Shown: piece after piece, positions 1 to 8,202 of the stretch
Layout: each line of letters starts with the position of its first letter
How positions within the stretch are numbered: the first letter of the stretch is position 1
From: Lyngbya aestuarii BL J
GTDB taxonomy: Bacteria > Cyanobacteriota > Cyanobacteriia > Cyanobacteriales > Microcoleaceae
NCBI RefSeq assembly: GCF_000478195.2
Contig: NZ_AUZM01000003.1
Location: forward strand, 1-64,000
Reading direction: 5' to 3'
Length of the DNA: 64,000 bases
Notes under the pieces: model-generated
Databases searched by the model: none
What the model saw: the letters and a program-made list of their open reading frames with translations, nothing else
What the model was told of the DNA's origin: nothing
Translations under genes and position numbers: made by a program

Positions 1-290
1 TGGATTACAAGCTCCGACAAAAAAGCGCAAAACTCATAGAAGTTGATCGCTTCTTCCCCAGTTCCAAAACTTGTTCTTGTTGTGGTCATATTGTGGATTC
101 GCTGCTTCTAAATATCAGAGAATGGGATTGTCTTAACTGTAAAACTCACCACGATTGTGACAGTAACGCCGCACTCAACATAAGAAATGAAGGCATCAGA
201 ATAATACATTTTGGCGGAGGGAACCCCGTCTCTGCTGAGGGAGCCTGTTTAAGACCAGATAACCGCGACGGTGAAAGGGCATCGGGCTGA
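1..290 (+). CDS. tnpB: TnpB/OrfB-type RNA-guided nuclease, C-terminal fragment (IS200/IS605)
   Basis: The 5' part lies outside the window; the reading frame is already open at base 3 and ends at TGA 288-290. The visible 95 residues hold the zinc ribbon typical of TnpB, with CxxC (CSCC) followed about 24 residues later by a second CxxC (CLNC), and then DSNAALNI, which carries the third RuvC Asp. TnpB is a transposon-encoded, omega-RNA-guided DNA nuclease. Whether the gene is intact cannot be judged because the RuvC-I and RuvC-II parts are outside. The C-terminal tail after NIRNEG is the usual poorly conserved extension. Confidence 0.85.
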   Translation, partial: DYKLRQKSAKLIEVDRFFPSSKTCSCCGHIVDSLLLNIREWDCLNCKTHHDCDSNAALNIRNEGIRIIHFGGGNPVSAEGACLRPDNRDGERASG

Positions 291-345
291 GAAATCAGAA
301 GCTCACATTGTACCGCGGCGGTCAGTGTGAGTAGTTCACTAGCTA
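200..345 (+). ncRNA. Probable omega-RNA scaffold overlapping the tnpB 3' end
   Basis: In characterised TnpB systems the omega-RNA comes from the 3' end of tnpB and the element's right end, and the guide is the flanking DNA just beyond the element. Here the segment after the RuvC-III codons is GC-rich and can fold in several places, ending in the 302-331 hairpin. Assignment is by position and family knowledge; the RNA boundaries are not visible. Confidence 0.4.
302..331 (+). repeat. Imperfect hairpin at the IS605-type right end
   Basis: CTCACA at 302-307 pairs with TGTGAG at 326-331. The stem continues inwards imperfectly to ACCGC/GCGGT. It probably serves as the subterminal hairpin recognised by the Y1 transposase and as the 3' hairpin of the omega-RNA scaffold. 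Confidence 0.6.
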
Positions 346-347
346 AT

Positions 348-881
348 ATGACTTCTTTTAATATTCATTTTAATCTTATACTAGAGAATCTAATTTTTTT
401 TGTACTGGCAACCTCCTTTCTTGGAATTGTCGGTTGGGCGTGGAGAAATGCCAAGCCTTATAGTTTACCGACACCCTTACCGGGATGGTTTAAATTTTGG
501 TTTGGGACGGTGCAGATTTTAGGACTATTACCTCCTTTAGTTGTGATGCTAATTTGGGGAGTTTGGGGAGACTATCCCCTTGTCTTCAGTGTGTTTGCGT
601 CCTATTTTCTGATGCTGGCTTTACAAGTTATCACTGAGTATTTGACCTTGAGAAAATTCCCCTCGGTGGTCTGGGTAATGGTGCCTTATTTATATTTACC
701 TGCTCGAATTTATCAATTATACGAAGGTTTCACTCTATTGGGTTCTGAATCTGAATTGCTTTGGGTACGAACAGTATTAATTCTTGAAATCATCCTCTGG
801 ATTGGAAATTACGCTTTAGATTTAGCACAACTTCCTCGGCTATTTCGTTGGGAAATCTCAGAAAATCAACAAACATCTTGA
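348..881 (+). CDS. Conserved multi-pass membrane protein, function unknown
   Basis: 177 residues from ATG 348; an upstream GTG at 327 lies inside the IS right-end hairpin and is less likely. About five hydrophobic segments are visible: near residues 10-30 (LIFFVLATSFLGIVGWAW), 50-72, 77-100, 104-122 and 140-160. The rest is short loops with aromatic residues such as PTPLPGWFKFWFG. I recognise no catalytic motif. It reads like an integral membrane protein of a family limited to cyanobacteria. It lies immediately downstream of a mobile-element end, so its native promoter may have been altered by the insertion. Confidence 0.7.
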   Translation: MTSFNIHFNLILENLIFFVLATSFLGIVGWAWRNAKPYSLPTPLPGWFKFWFGTVQILGLLPPLVVMLIWGVWGDYPLVFSVFASYFLMLALQVITEYLTLRKFPSVVWVMVPYLYLPARIYQLYEGFTLLGSESELLWVRTVLILEIILWIGNYALDLAQLPRLFRWEISENQQTS

Positions 882-900
882 GTTAAAAATCTTATGAGGA

Positions 901-1806
901 TCAGTTTGAAGTCTTCTGACAACGAGGACAAAAATGAGCCGATCTCCCCGCTAATTTCAAGCGTTCGATAGGCGTTTGACAGACTCGACAGGGTTGACCC
1001 GCACGATTATAAACCCAAGCCTGTCCTGCATAATTGCCGTTAACTCCTGCAACATTAAGGAAGTTACGAACCGTTGTTCCACCCGCATCAATAGCCGTTT
1101 TTAGAACTTGAACCAGTTGGGCGTGTAGGGTTTCAATTTGTGTGGGTGTTAGTTCTGCACAACGAGTCATTGGTGGTATTCCACTGAGGAATAGAGTTTC
1201 ATCAGCGTAGATATTCCCGACCCCCGCAACCAGTTTTTGATCGAGCAAAGCCGTTTTAATCGAGCGCTGACGGTGCTGAAATTGAGTGGTTAGGTATTTT
1301 ATCGAAAATTCTTCTGAAAAGGGTTCTGGCCCTAATTTTTGCAAGCCTGTGACAATCTTTGAGATTTCGACATTTGGAGGAATTCCCCACATTTGACCAA
1401 AGGTGCGTTGATCAACAAAACGGAGTTCTTGTCTATTCGGAAAAAACAATCGGACTCGTGTATGTTTGCTCAGAGGTTCATCTTGACTCACCCACAACAG
1501 TTGACCTGTCATTCGTAAGTGAACCGCTAAACCGCCATCAGAGAAGGTTTGTAAATCAGAAAATTCTGGGTTTTGGGAATTGTCAGAATTGGGGTTAAGC
1601 GGTGTCGAGAATTCCGCTAATAGATATTTACCCCGTCGATACCACCCGGCGATCGCTTTTCCAGAAAATCCGGTAATAAAATCATCAATAGAAACAGGGT
1701 GAGCAAGAGTACGTTTAAGTAACACTTCCCCCCCCTGAATCGTTTGGTTACGGGACACTTGATTCAAGCCCCGTTTAACCGTTTCAACCTCGGGCAATTC
1801 TGGCAC
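901..1806 (-). CDS. mutM: Formamidopyrimidine-DNA glycosylase (MutM/Fpg)
   Basis: 301 residues from a GTG start at 1806. The enzyme excises 8-oxoguanine and formamidopyrimidines and cleaves the AP site (base excision repair). The N-terminus PELPEVETVKRGL supplies the catalytic Pro and Glu. The Lys of GWYRRGKYLLAEF is the conserved basic residue. The H2TH region contains LDQKLVAGVGNIYADE. A C-terminal zinc finger (CRVC then CPRC) is complete. The start is only 3 nt after the psaE stop, so the two genes are probably co-transcribed. A repair enzyme for oxidised guanine fits a photosynthetic cell. Confidence 0.96.
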   Translation of the reverse strand: MPELPEVETVKRGLNQVSRNQTIQGGEVLLKRTLAHPVSIDDFITGFSGKAIAGWYRRGKYLLAEFSTPLNPNSDNSQNPEFSDLQTFSDGGLAVHLRMTGQLLWVSQDEPLSKHTRVRLFFPNRQELRFVDQRTFGQMWGIPPNVEISKIVTGLQKLGPEPFSEEFSIKYLTTQFQHRQRSIKTALLDQKLVAGVGNIYADETLFLSGIPPMTRCAELTPTQIETLHAQLVQVLKTAIDAGGTTVRNFLNVAGVNGNYAGQAWVYNRAGQPCRVCQTPIERLKLAGRSAHFCPRCQKTSN

Positions 1807-1809
1807 AGA

Positions 1810-2115
1810 CTAATTTTCTGTTCCTTGGTTGGGATCACCTGCGGCACCCGGTTGACCCGCACCTTCACCCGTACGTCGGGTAGTCGGAGCAACTGGAGTT
1901 TGTTTACCGCGAGGGGCGGCTTTACCCGTACCCACTTCAACCACTTCACTTTCGGCGAAGTTATTGGTGTTGATGCCGGAGTAGTTTACTTTGTCAAAAC
2001 GGACAATCACGGGATATTTAATACCGCTTTTATCCACGGAAGCGACAGTACCTACTTCTTGAAACCAGTAGGACTCTTTCCGCAAAATACGAACCTTAGA
2101 ACCACGTTGAACCAT
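1810..2115 (-). CDS. psaE: Photosystem I reaction-centre subunit IV (PsaE) with an extended C-terminal tail
   Basis: 101 residues. The first 61 are the SH3-like PsaE core ([18 protein letters not shown], then the [14 protein letters not shown] stretch and ending ESEVVEV). PsaE sits on the stromal side of photosystem I and helps ferredoxin docking and cyclic electron flow. Cyanobacterial PsaE is usually about 70-75 residues. This one adds about 40 residues rich in Gly, Ala, Pro, Thr and basic residues (for example [15 protein letters not shown]), probably disordered. mutM follows after 3 nt. Confidence 0.96.
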   Translation of the reverse strand: MVQRGSKVRILRKESYWFQEVGTVASVDKSGIKYPVIVRFDKVNYSGINTNNFAESEVVEVGTGKAAPRGKQTPVAPTTRRTGEGAGQPGAAGDPNQGTEN

Positions 2116-2229
2116 TAGCTTATCTTCCTCGTTTCTAAATTGATGAATAAAGCCTTGTATTGTTCAGGGTACTACTGGATCTGCTGTCTCAGTGCAATTG
2201 AGTCTTTAAGTTTTATTGCTGATGTACTT

Positions 2230-2847
2230 TTACTCTACCCAATGCACTCGCACAAAATGGGCTGAACGTCCCCACAAATCCTGCTCAATCGAGGTTTCAT
2301 CCACTTGTAAGTTGAAGGGAATAGCAGTGGTCAGATATCGCTGCGCCCAACTCCCCAGTTCAGGGGCAAGGTGAGTGGCAACCCCGGCCGCAACCCCTAA
2401 TCCTAAAAGTTGTTCAATTGGCCCTTTAGGTAAAGCGAGGTTGATTCCCATCGCTAACCCTCCCGTCAGCATCATGCCCACAGACAGATTAGTGCCACAT
2501 CGGGGATGAACAGCCAGATGCCATTCTCCGGCTGTCAGACGTTGCTGTGCTGTCTGTACCGCTTGTCTGAGTCGGCTGGTCTGAACTCGTCCGTAGAGAT
2601 AAAATCCTGCGGCTGTTGACATTCCGCCCAAGCGATCTTCTTCTCCTGAAATGCCGCCATTTGCCCATTCACTCAATACCCAAACGGTGGCGTGTTCAAG
2701 TGCATGAACTTGTCGAGTGATCAAGATCTCTTTCACACCCGGAACAAAGTTGAGTTGATGCAGAAGATCTCGATCTTGGGTTGCACTCGGCGCAAACTCA
2801 AAAGGAAATGAGTCGGTTGAGGTTGAATGGGTCGTCGCAGTTGTCAT
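2230..2847 (-). CDS. DUF6391-type conserved cyanobacterial protein
   Basis: 205 residues from ATG 2847. The core has HALEHATVWVLSE near residues 48-60, then a Gly-rich GGMSTAAGFYLYGRV and a conserved HPRCGTNLSVG. A hydrophobic Gly/Ala-rich stretch (MMLTGGLAMGINLALPKG and LGLGVAAGVATHL) suggests membrane contact. The His-rich HALEHA and HPRCGTN motifs could bind a metal, but this is inference. The family is known in cyanobacteria without an assigned function. It stands alone between psaE and the MORN gene, both on the same strand. Confidence 0.7.
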   Translation of the reverse strand: MTTATTHSTSTDSFPFEFAPSATQDRDLLHQLNFVPGVKEILITRQVHALEHATVWVLSEWANGGISGEEDRLGGMSTAAGFYLYGRVQTSRLRQAVQTAQQRLTAGEWHLAVHPRCGTNLSVGMMLTGGLAMGINLALPKGPIEQLLGLGVAAGVATHLAPELGSWAQRYLTTAIPFNLQVDETSIEQDLWGRSAHFVRVHWVE

Positions 2848-2894
2848 CGTTTAAAGTTCTCCATCCATCATGTCAATTGACAAGCCCAAGTCCC

Positions 2895-3632
2895 TTAAGA
2901 AGGATTCTCGACTCGCTTACCATCTCTAAAAGTTCCGGGTAGTCGTTTACCGGCCGTATCAATTAGAGTTCCAGGGCCGTGAGGAATACCGCCGCGAAAT
3001 TCACCTTCATAACGGAGTCCATTCGGGAAAGTGCAAGTGCCTTTACCGTCGAGGGCTTCATTAAAAAATTGTCCTTGACAACGGCTACCATCTTGGCGGG
3101 TAAAACTTCCCTGACCAAAGGGCTGTCCGGCGAAGAATTCTCCTTGGAAGCGATCGCCATTGGTGTAGATAAATTCTCCCCGACCATCGGGTTGACTGCT
3201 GACTTGTCCGCTACCCACCTCTCGAACAATTTGGAACTCTCCAACATAGCGATCGCCATTCGAGAAAATCACGGTTCCATTGGTAATATTGCCATCTTTA
3301 AAGACACCGACAATGCGGGCATCATCGGAAAAAATGAAGACTCCTTGACCGTTGGGCAAGCCGTTGCGAAATTCACCTTCATAGCGATCGCCATTGCCAT
3401 AGACATAAATGCCTCGTCCATCGGGTCTACCATTGACAAAACTACCTTGGTAGTTGTCACCGCCTTCATAATTACACTTGACTGAACCGGTCGGCAGTTG
3501 TCCTTCACAGACGGGAGGACGTGCGCCTTGTTCTTGGGCGGTGGCGGGAATAGAAGTGAAGATCTCAACTCCCATTCCGAGACTCGCGGCGGTTAAAGTC
3601 AAAAATCCTAGCTTTTGAACTAAGCTAAACAT
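2895..3632 (-). CDS. Secreted MORN-repeat protein
   Basis: 245 residues from ATG 3632; an in-frame TTG at 3677 has no Shine-Dalgarno, while AGGAG lies just before the ATG with short spacing. A signal peptide is clear (hydrophobic TLTAASLGMGVEIF, then PATAQEQG, cleavage likely after AQA-like ATA). The mature part is about seven MORN repeats of the form GDRYEGEFRNGxPxGxG. MORN repeats form beta-hairpin arrays, and in cyanobacteria they are often found in exported proteins. Two extra Cys residues near the N-terminus (CEGQ, KCNYEGG) and two near SRCQGQ/GTCTFPNG may form disulfides in the periplasm. Several HIP1 sites fall within the repeats. Confidence 0.8.
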   Translation of the reverse strand: MFSLVQKLGFLTLTAASLGMGVEIFTSIPATAQEQGARPPVCEGQLPTGSVKCNYEGGDNYQGSFVNGRPDGRGIYVYGNGDRYEGEFRNGLPNGQGVFIFSDDARIVGVFKDGNITNGTVIFSNGDRYVGEFQIVREVGSGQVSSQPDGRGEFIYTNGDRFQGEFFAGQPFGQGSFTRQDGSRCQGQFFNEALDGKGTCTFPNGLRYEGEFRGGIPHGPGTLIDTAGKRLPGTFRDGKRVENPS

Positions 3633-3834
3633 AACTCCTAGTGCGGTTGAATTTTTTTTATAGTTTTCGACAGACAATCAAAGGGAAGTTTGACTTGAGC
3701 GGATGTTGGGGAACAGCCCTGATCAACTCACCCCAGATCCCTATATCCCCGGTGTAAAGATTGACTCTAATTTGAGTTTAAATGATTTCTACTGTAGTCA
3801 CTTTTAGAAGGGATGATCAGGAGTTAAGACAGGC

Positions 3835-5028
3835 TTAGGAAGGCTGCATAAAATTTAACTGCTCGTCTGTTTGTTCAAATGTACCCACTTCGACAGCAAC
3901 TTCGACGCCATTTTGCTCAAAAATCACAATGGGATCACTACCGACATTAAATTTCACTCGTTTAACTAATACCTGTCCATTGGCGATCCGTTGTCCGACA
4001 CTCACATAACGACTGGTGGGTTCAGTGGGGGCTTTTAAAATAATTCGGGTTTCGTCACCCACTTGCATCACACCTGTGACTGAAATGGCTTTGGCAATCT
4101 CAATTGAAGGCGGAGGAGGAAGGACAGGGGCAGGTGTTGTCGGGGCAGGTGTTGTCGGTGCAGGTGTTGTCGGTGCAAGTGCTGTCGGTGGAGGTGTGGG
4201 AGGAGCATTCGGATCACGCCATCGGGGTAGGGGTTCAGTTACAGGCAACTCGGGTAAGGTCGGCACTTGAGCCACAGTCAAATTCGGAATTTGGGGAGGT
4301 TTTGGAGGGGATGGAGCTTGAGGAGGCGAGGGTTGAGCTTGTCTGCCTGGTGGTTGTCGGGGCCCTATGGGTGTTGTGCCTGGGGTCGCTTGCTGAGTTC
4401 CGGCTTGAGGTGGACGTTGAGCGACTGGGAGTTCGGGAAGGGAAGGCACTTGTCGGGGAGAAAGGTTAGGAGAAGCAGTTCCTTGACCTTGATTTCCATT
4501 TGTCGTTTGTGCTTGGGCGGCAGCAACCGTCCACTGAGGAGGGACTGCGGCAACCGGAACATCTGGAATCGTCGGGACTTCTCGGGCAGTAAGATTTAGA
4601 GACTCTGCGGCTTCTTCTGGATCTGGAGTTCGCTGAACAATCTGAGGGGTGAGTACACCAAACGGATCGCTCACAGATTGATTCGGTACTCCTGCGGGTG
4701 CTACGGCAGTAGCGTTTCCATTGGTACTCCCTTTAAGCTGAAGCAATCGTTCTTCGGGTTTGGTAGACTGAATCAAACCTGCTCTGGCAGCAGTTTCTTC
4801 TTTTTGCTGTTCGACTAAAGGTTCTTCAAATGCTCCTTTTTGGGGGTCTTCGGCGGTTTCTTGTTCGTCTGTTTGTTCGGTTCCTTCTGTTGCTGTTTCG
4901 GTTTCGGCGGGTGAGCTTTCTGCTGAGGGAGTTTCTGTTGTCGGTTCACTCCCTTGTTCTTGAGAACCACATCCACCCGTCCAAATTGTCAACAATCCTA
5001 ATGCGACCACTAACCATATTTTACGCAT
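3835..5028 (-). CDS. Proline-rich lipoprotein with a C-terminal PilP-like domain
   Basis: 397 residues from ATG 5028, chosen because AGGGA lies 8 nt upstream; a GTG at 5094 is in frame but has no such site. The N-terminus MRKIWLVVALGLLTIWTGGC is a lipoprotein signal with the lipobox ending in Cys. A long acidic then Pro/Gln/Thr-rich linker follows, with APTTPAPTTPAP repeats near residues 295-315. The last about 85 residues (from IEIAKAISVTGVM through VGDETRIILKAP to VAVEVG) form a compact beta-rich domain resembling PilP-type pilus proteins, but this match is by eye only. It is likely anchored in a membrane and spans the periplasm. Confidence 0.65.
   Translation of the reverse strand: MRKIWLVVALGLLTIWTGGCGSQEQGSEPTTETPSAESSPAETETATEGTEQTDEQETAEDPQKGAFEEPLVEQQKEETAARAGLIQSTKPEERLLQLKGSTNGNATAVAPAGVPNQSVSDPFGVLTPQIVQRTPDPEEAAESLNLTAREVPTIPDVPVAAVPPQWTVAAAQAQTTNGNQGQGTASPNLSPRQVPSLPELPVAQRPPQAGTQQATPGTTPIGPRQPPGRQAQPSPPQAPSPPKPPQIPNLTVAQVPTLPELPVTEPLPRWRDPNAPPTPPPTALAPTTPAPTTPAPTTPAPVLPPPPSIEIAKAISVTGVMQVGDETRIILKAPTEPTSRYVSVGQRIANGQVLVKRVKFNVGSDPIVIFEQNGVEVAVEVGTFEQTDEQLNFMQPS
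4118..4195 (-). repeat. Tandem repeat encoding TPAPT units
   Basis: A 15-bp unit reading approximately GTTGTCGGTGCAGGT on the plus strand repeats about four times with point changes. On the coding strand it gives the PAPTT repeats of the lipoprotein linker. Confidence 0.7.
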
Positions 5029-5094
5029 TGCCCGTCCCTGAAACACGTTCGATAATAATTTTAAGGATAGCCAAAGTCTAACCGATTCAGCCAC

Positions 5095-5420
5095 TTAGTC
5101 ACAGTTCTCCGGGAGCTTGCATCCCGAAGCTGCTGTAACCGTTGGTCAATTTATAGCAATTTACCGAAACTTTTCTCAGATTAAATCACCAAGGGGGGGA
5201 TCGGGAGTCTCGGACTGGAGAGATGCCCACAACTCAATCGGTTTGATTGGCAATGGAATTAGATTGGCATAGCTGAAAGCTCAATATTCAAGCATTGAGT
5301 CTTGAGTAGAGTTCTATTTCTCCTAACTGAAAACCATCCATGACTGCTATCCTAGCTAACGGGTAACTGATATCTGTGATCTCTTTTGTGATCAATGAGT
5401 CAGCACAAGTCTAGACGCCG
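5095..5420. other. Intergenic region between the lipoprotein gene and the HTH-like remnant
   Basis: I see no gene, tRNA or strong terminator here. It should contain the promoter of the leftward lipoprotein gene. A G-run (AAGGGGGGGATCGGG near 5190) is the only striking local feature. Confidence 0.4.
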
Positions 5421-5537
5421 ATGAGTGTTGATGCAAAAACAATCGCTAAGGTTTTAGACGGTCAAATCGCGATTGATAAACGAACGCTACAACGCTACTT
5501 TTCTTGCTTGAATTTAGGAAAAACTGGCAGGGGCTAA
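5421..5537 (+). pseudogene. Short helical fragment resembling an N-terminal HTH-like domain (possible gene remnant)
   Basis: A 38-codon frame from ATG 5421 reads MSVDAKTIAKVLDGQIAIDK then RTLQRYFSCLNLGK and stops at 5535-5537, inside the 3' end of aroH on the other strand. The pattern of a short helix, then IDKRTLQRYF, resembles the N-terminal domain in many large cyanobacterial proteins, where it is followed by ATPase or WD40 parts. Here nothing follows. It may be the remains of a deleted gene or chance. Confidence 0.3.
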
Positions 5538-5903
5538 ACTCCAATCTGGCCGTAAATCTTTCGCACCCCGGAGATAAGGATGATGAACCTTCGTTTGACC
5601 GGCGGGTAAATTGACATGAACCAAAAACCGAATACACCGTTCTAAACTTCCCGGAACGTGCATCTGTTGAACATCCAGTAAGGGAACATTATCCCACTGG
5701 GGACGTTGACGAGCAATAGCAGCCGGAAACGTAGCATCAAGATCGCGAGTTGCTGTAAAGGTTGTACTGATGATCTGTTCAGGTTTAAGATGATTTCGGG
5801 TTTCGAGTTCATCTAGTAGTTCTGTCACCGCTTCCGCGATCGCTTCGATAGAATTTTCCGAAACGGTTGTTGCTCCACGTATTGCTCGTACACGCCACTC
5901 CAC
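5514..5903 (-). CDS. aroH: Chorismate mutase, AroH class
   Basis: 129 residues from GTG 5903. GGAGGA lies 7 nt upstream of this GTG, and the first residues VEWRVRAIRGATT match the family N-terminus, so the longer frame back to 6059 is rejected. The enzyme converts chorismate to prephenate for Phe and Tyr synthesis. Visible family features are RAIRGATTVSENS (active-site Arg), the helix AIAEAVTELLDEL, TATRDLDATFPA, and HVPGSLERCIRFLVHVN with the second active-site Arg. The C-terminus has HPYLRGAKDLRPD. The length equals that of the B. subtilis AroH type. It follows sppA by 109 nt on the same strand. Confidence 0.93.
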   Translation of the reverse strand: MEWRVRAIRGATTVSENSIEAIAEAVTELLDELETRNHLKPEQIISTTFTATRDLDATFPAAIARQRPQWDNVPLLDVQQMHVPGSLERCIRFLVHVNLPAGQTKVHHPYLRGAKDLRPDWSLAPASFS

Positions 5904-6012
5904 GAAAAGTCCTCCAGTTTTCCTCAATTGTGCATTGTTGGTTGAAATGTTCAATGAGAACGTTTCATCTGAATCAATAGCATTTGCTATTTGACTCCAG
6001 TTTACTGCAATT

Positions 6013-6834
6013 TTAGGGTCGATATAACCATAACGGTAGACCACTGGTAGACAGCTCAAATTCTAGCCAATTTTTAGCCGACACTAATCGGGAAGTCTCT
6101 AAATTATTATTACTTAAGACTCGACTCACCAAAGATTTTGGTTTTTCTAAAGTATCGCATTCTGTTTTATCGGGGTCAAGGTTGACCAATTCAGCCGCCC
6201 AACACCGGGCTTCTTCTTCCGTCCCTAAACGATCAATTACGCCCAAATCTAAAGCCTGTTCTCCGGTAAAGATGCGACCATCTGCAAAGCTTCTGACTGC
6301 GGTTTCTTCTAAGTTGCGAGACTCAGCAACGGTGATCACAAATTGATGATAACTGGTATCGATCAATTCTTGCAAAATTTGTTTTTCAGGATCTGTGAGT
6401 TGTCGATCAAACGCCAAAATATCTTTATAAGGGCCAGACTTGATCACCTTAAACGATACCCCAACTTTATCTAATAAACGTTCAATGTTGTTTCCGCGTA
6501 TAATCACCCCAATACTTCCGGTAATGGTGCCTGGGTTCGCCATGATGTGTTGGGCGCCCATGCCAATATAAACTCCTCCAGATGCGGAAATATTACCAAA
6601 ACTGGCGACAATTTTAAGTTTATCTTGTAACTTTTTCAGAGCGCTATAGATTTCTTGGGAATCTGCAACCGTTCCACCGGGACTATCTATCCGCAACAAC
6701 AAAGCTGGATATTTACGGTCTTCGATGGTTTTTAGGGCTTCAAGAACCCGTTTTCGAGTGTCACTAGCGATTACACCCGTAATTTCAATGCGAGCAATTT
6801 GTTTGCGATATCGCGGTTTGAATGGCCAGATCAT
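6013..6834 (-). CDS. sppA: Signal peptide peptidase SppA (short form)
   Basis: 273 residues from ATG 6834. SppA is a membrane-associated serine protease that degrades cleaved signal peptides; the family uses a Ser/Lys dyad. The sequence shows LLLRIDSPGGTVADSQEIY, then SASGGVYIGMGA with the nucleophile Ser, then NPGTITGSIGVI, and SGPYKDI with the candidate Lys. The length fits the single-domain form. The N-terminus MIWPFKPRYRKQIARIEI lacks an obvious membrane segment, which is unusual for bacterial SppA but common in cyanobacterial short forms. aroH follows downstream. Confidence 0.92.
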   Translation of the reverse strand: MIWPFKPRYRKQIARIEITGVIASDTRKRVLEALKTIEDRKYPALLLRIDSPGGTVADSQEIYSALKKLQDKLKIVASFGNISASGGVYIGMGAQHIMANPGTITGSIGVIIRGNNIERLLDKVGVSFKVIKSGPYKDILAFDRQLTDPEKQILQELIDTSYHQFVITVAESRNLEETAVRSFADGRIFTGEQALDLGVIDRLGTEEEARCWAAELVNLDPDKTECDTLEKPKSLVSRVLSNNNLETSRLVSAKNWLEFELSTSGLPLWLYRP

Positions 6835-7108
6835 GTGTCATCTAGAAGGGGCTTTATCTATATAAATAGAATCTATTATCTTATCACATTTTAGTAGGAT
6901 AGACAAATAAAAAGTTAGGCAGTCGGGGGAGAAACTGTTTCCTGTATAGGCAATCTGTAAAACTGTTCACTGGTCAGTGCCAACACTGTTCCCCGTTACC
7001 TAGACATCATCTCCCGAACTCGTTATGATTGTAAAGATAATTTAACCAAACAAAAACCAACTAATCTTTGTTGTTGAAAATTTAGCAAAATCTTTGGGAG
7101 AAAGCTGA

Positions 7109-8182
7109 ATGCAGCTTAAACAGACCGATATTAAATTACCTTTTCAATCTCTATTTTTAATCGCCCCGTTTTTTCTTTGGGGAACCGCAATGGTTGCCAT
7201 GAAGGGCGTTCTGCCTCAGACTACTCCTTTGTTTGTAGCAGGTGTGCGTTTAGTTCCAGCCGGTTTACTCATACTACTATTTACGACCCTACAAGGTAGA
7301 CCTCAACCCAAAAGTTGGAAAGCCTGGTTGTGGATCAGTATATTCGCTTTAGTGGATGGGGCATTATTTCAAGGATTTCTCGCCGAAGGACTAGAGAGAA
7401 CCGGGGCGGGGTTAGGTTCAGTGATGATCGACTCTCAACCTCTGGCTGTAGCTATTTTATCCCTGTGGCTGTTTCAAGATAAAATCGGGTTTTGGGGTTG
7501 GTTGGGTCTTGTGATTGGTGTCGGTGGAATTAGTTTAATTGGCTTACCTGATGAACTGATTTTAAACGGATTTAACCTCGAAACCGCAGGCATGGCATGG
7601 GGAGTGGATCATTTATTCCAAAGCGGTGAATGGTTAATGCTACTCGCCTCTCTGTCCATGGCTGTTGGTACCGTGTTAGTGCGTTGGGTGTGTCGCCATT
7701 GTGATCCTGTTGTCGCCACAGGTTGGCACATGATCATCGGCGGTTTACCCCTATTTGCCCTTTCTGGCGGTCTAGAGTCCGAACAATGGATACATTTAGG
7801 GGGGGCTGACTGGCTGGCTTTAGCTTACTCTACTGTATTTGGGAGTGCGATCGCCTATGCTTTGTTCTTCTATTTTGCCTCTAGCGGTTCATTAACGAGT
7901 TTAAGTTCCTTAACCTTTTTGACACCTGTGTTTGCATTGTTGTTTGGAAATCTGTTTTTAGGAGAAGTCCTTAGTCCGTTACAATCATTAGGGGTTGGTT
8001 TAACGTTGGTCAGTATTTACCTGGTCAATCAGCGCGACACCTTAGCAGAAAAGCTCAAATTCAAGCGTTCTGACGCTCAAGGGTTAAATTCCCCGAGCGA
8101 GCAACAGCTAAACTCATCGGAAGAAAAGCCGTTTGAGATCCCTGTAAAGGTGCGTCTGAGCGAACCCGAACCCAAGCTTTAA
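7109..8182 (+). CDS. EamA/DMT-family transporter
   Basis: 357 residues from ATG 7109, with GGGAGAAAG just upstream. Two EamA halves of about five membrane helices each are visible: the first from FLIAPFFLWGTAMVAMKGVL to WLGLVIGVGGISLIG, the second from WLMLLASLSMAVGTVLVRW to LGVGLTLVSIYLVNQ. A hydrophilic tail of about 45 residues follows. The family exports small metabolites; the substrate cannot be told. It is 20 nt upstream of treZ on the same strand and is probably in the same operon, so a link to sugar or osmolyte export is possible but unproven. Confidence 0.88.
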   Translation: MQLKQTDIKLPFQSLFLIAPFFLWGTAMVAMKGVLPQTTPLFVAGVRLVPAGLLILLFTTLQGRPQPKSWKAWLWISIFALVDGALFQGFLAEGLERTGAGLGSVMIDSQPLAVAILSLWLFQDKIGFWGWLGLVIGVGGISLIGLPDELILNGFNLETAGMAWGVDHLFQSGEWLMLLASLSMAVGTVLVRWVCRHCDPVVATGWHMIIGGLPLFALSGGLESEQWIHLGGADWLALAYSTVFGSAIAYALFFYFASSGSLTSLSSLTFLTPVFALLFGNLFLGEVLSPLQSLGVGLTLVSIYLVNQRDTLAEKLKFKRSDAQGLNSPSEQQLNSSEEKPFEIPVKVRLSEPEPKL

Positions 8183-8202
8183 TCAGGAGAAGCAACAAAC
8201 CT

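Larger units (their letters stand above)
1..340 (+). mobile_element. Right end of an IS200/IS605-family (IS1341-type) element
   Basis: The tnpB 3' end is followed by a G/C-rich, hairpin-forming stretch and then directly by the next gene. This is the usual right-end organisation of IS605-type elements, which end in a subterminal hairpin and have no terminal inverted repeats. The left end and any tnpA lie outside the window. The exact right boundary is estimated: it should be just 3' of the hairpin at 302-331. Confidence 0.65.

Noticed and set aside
2979-3568. Open frames on both strands across the MORN gene
   Set aside because: They are frames antisense or shifted to the MORN repeats, which keep long frames open; only the frame with signal peptide and MORN pattern is credible.
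4016-4599. Plus-strand frames opposite the lipoprotein gene
   Set aside because: They translate the PAPTT repeat in the wrong strand and have no ribosome-binding site.
5904-6059. N-terminal extension of aroH to 6059
   Set aside because: It overlaps sppA and the GTG at 5903 has GGAGGA and the family N-terminus.
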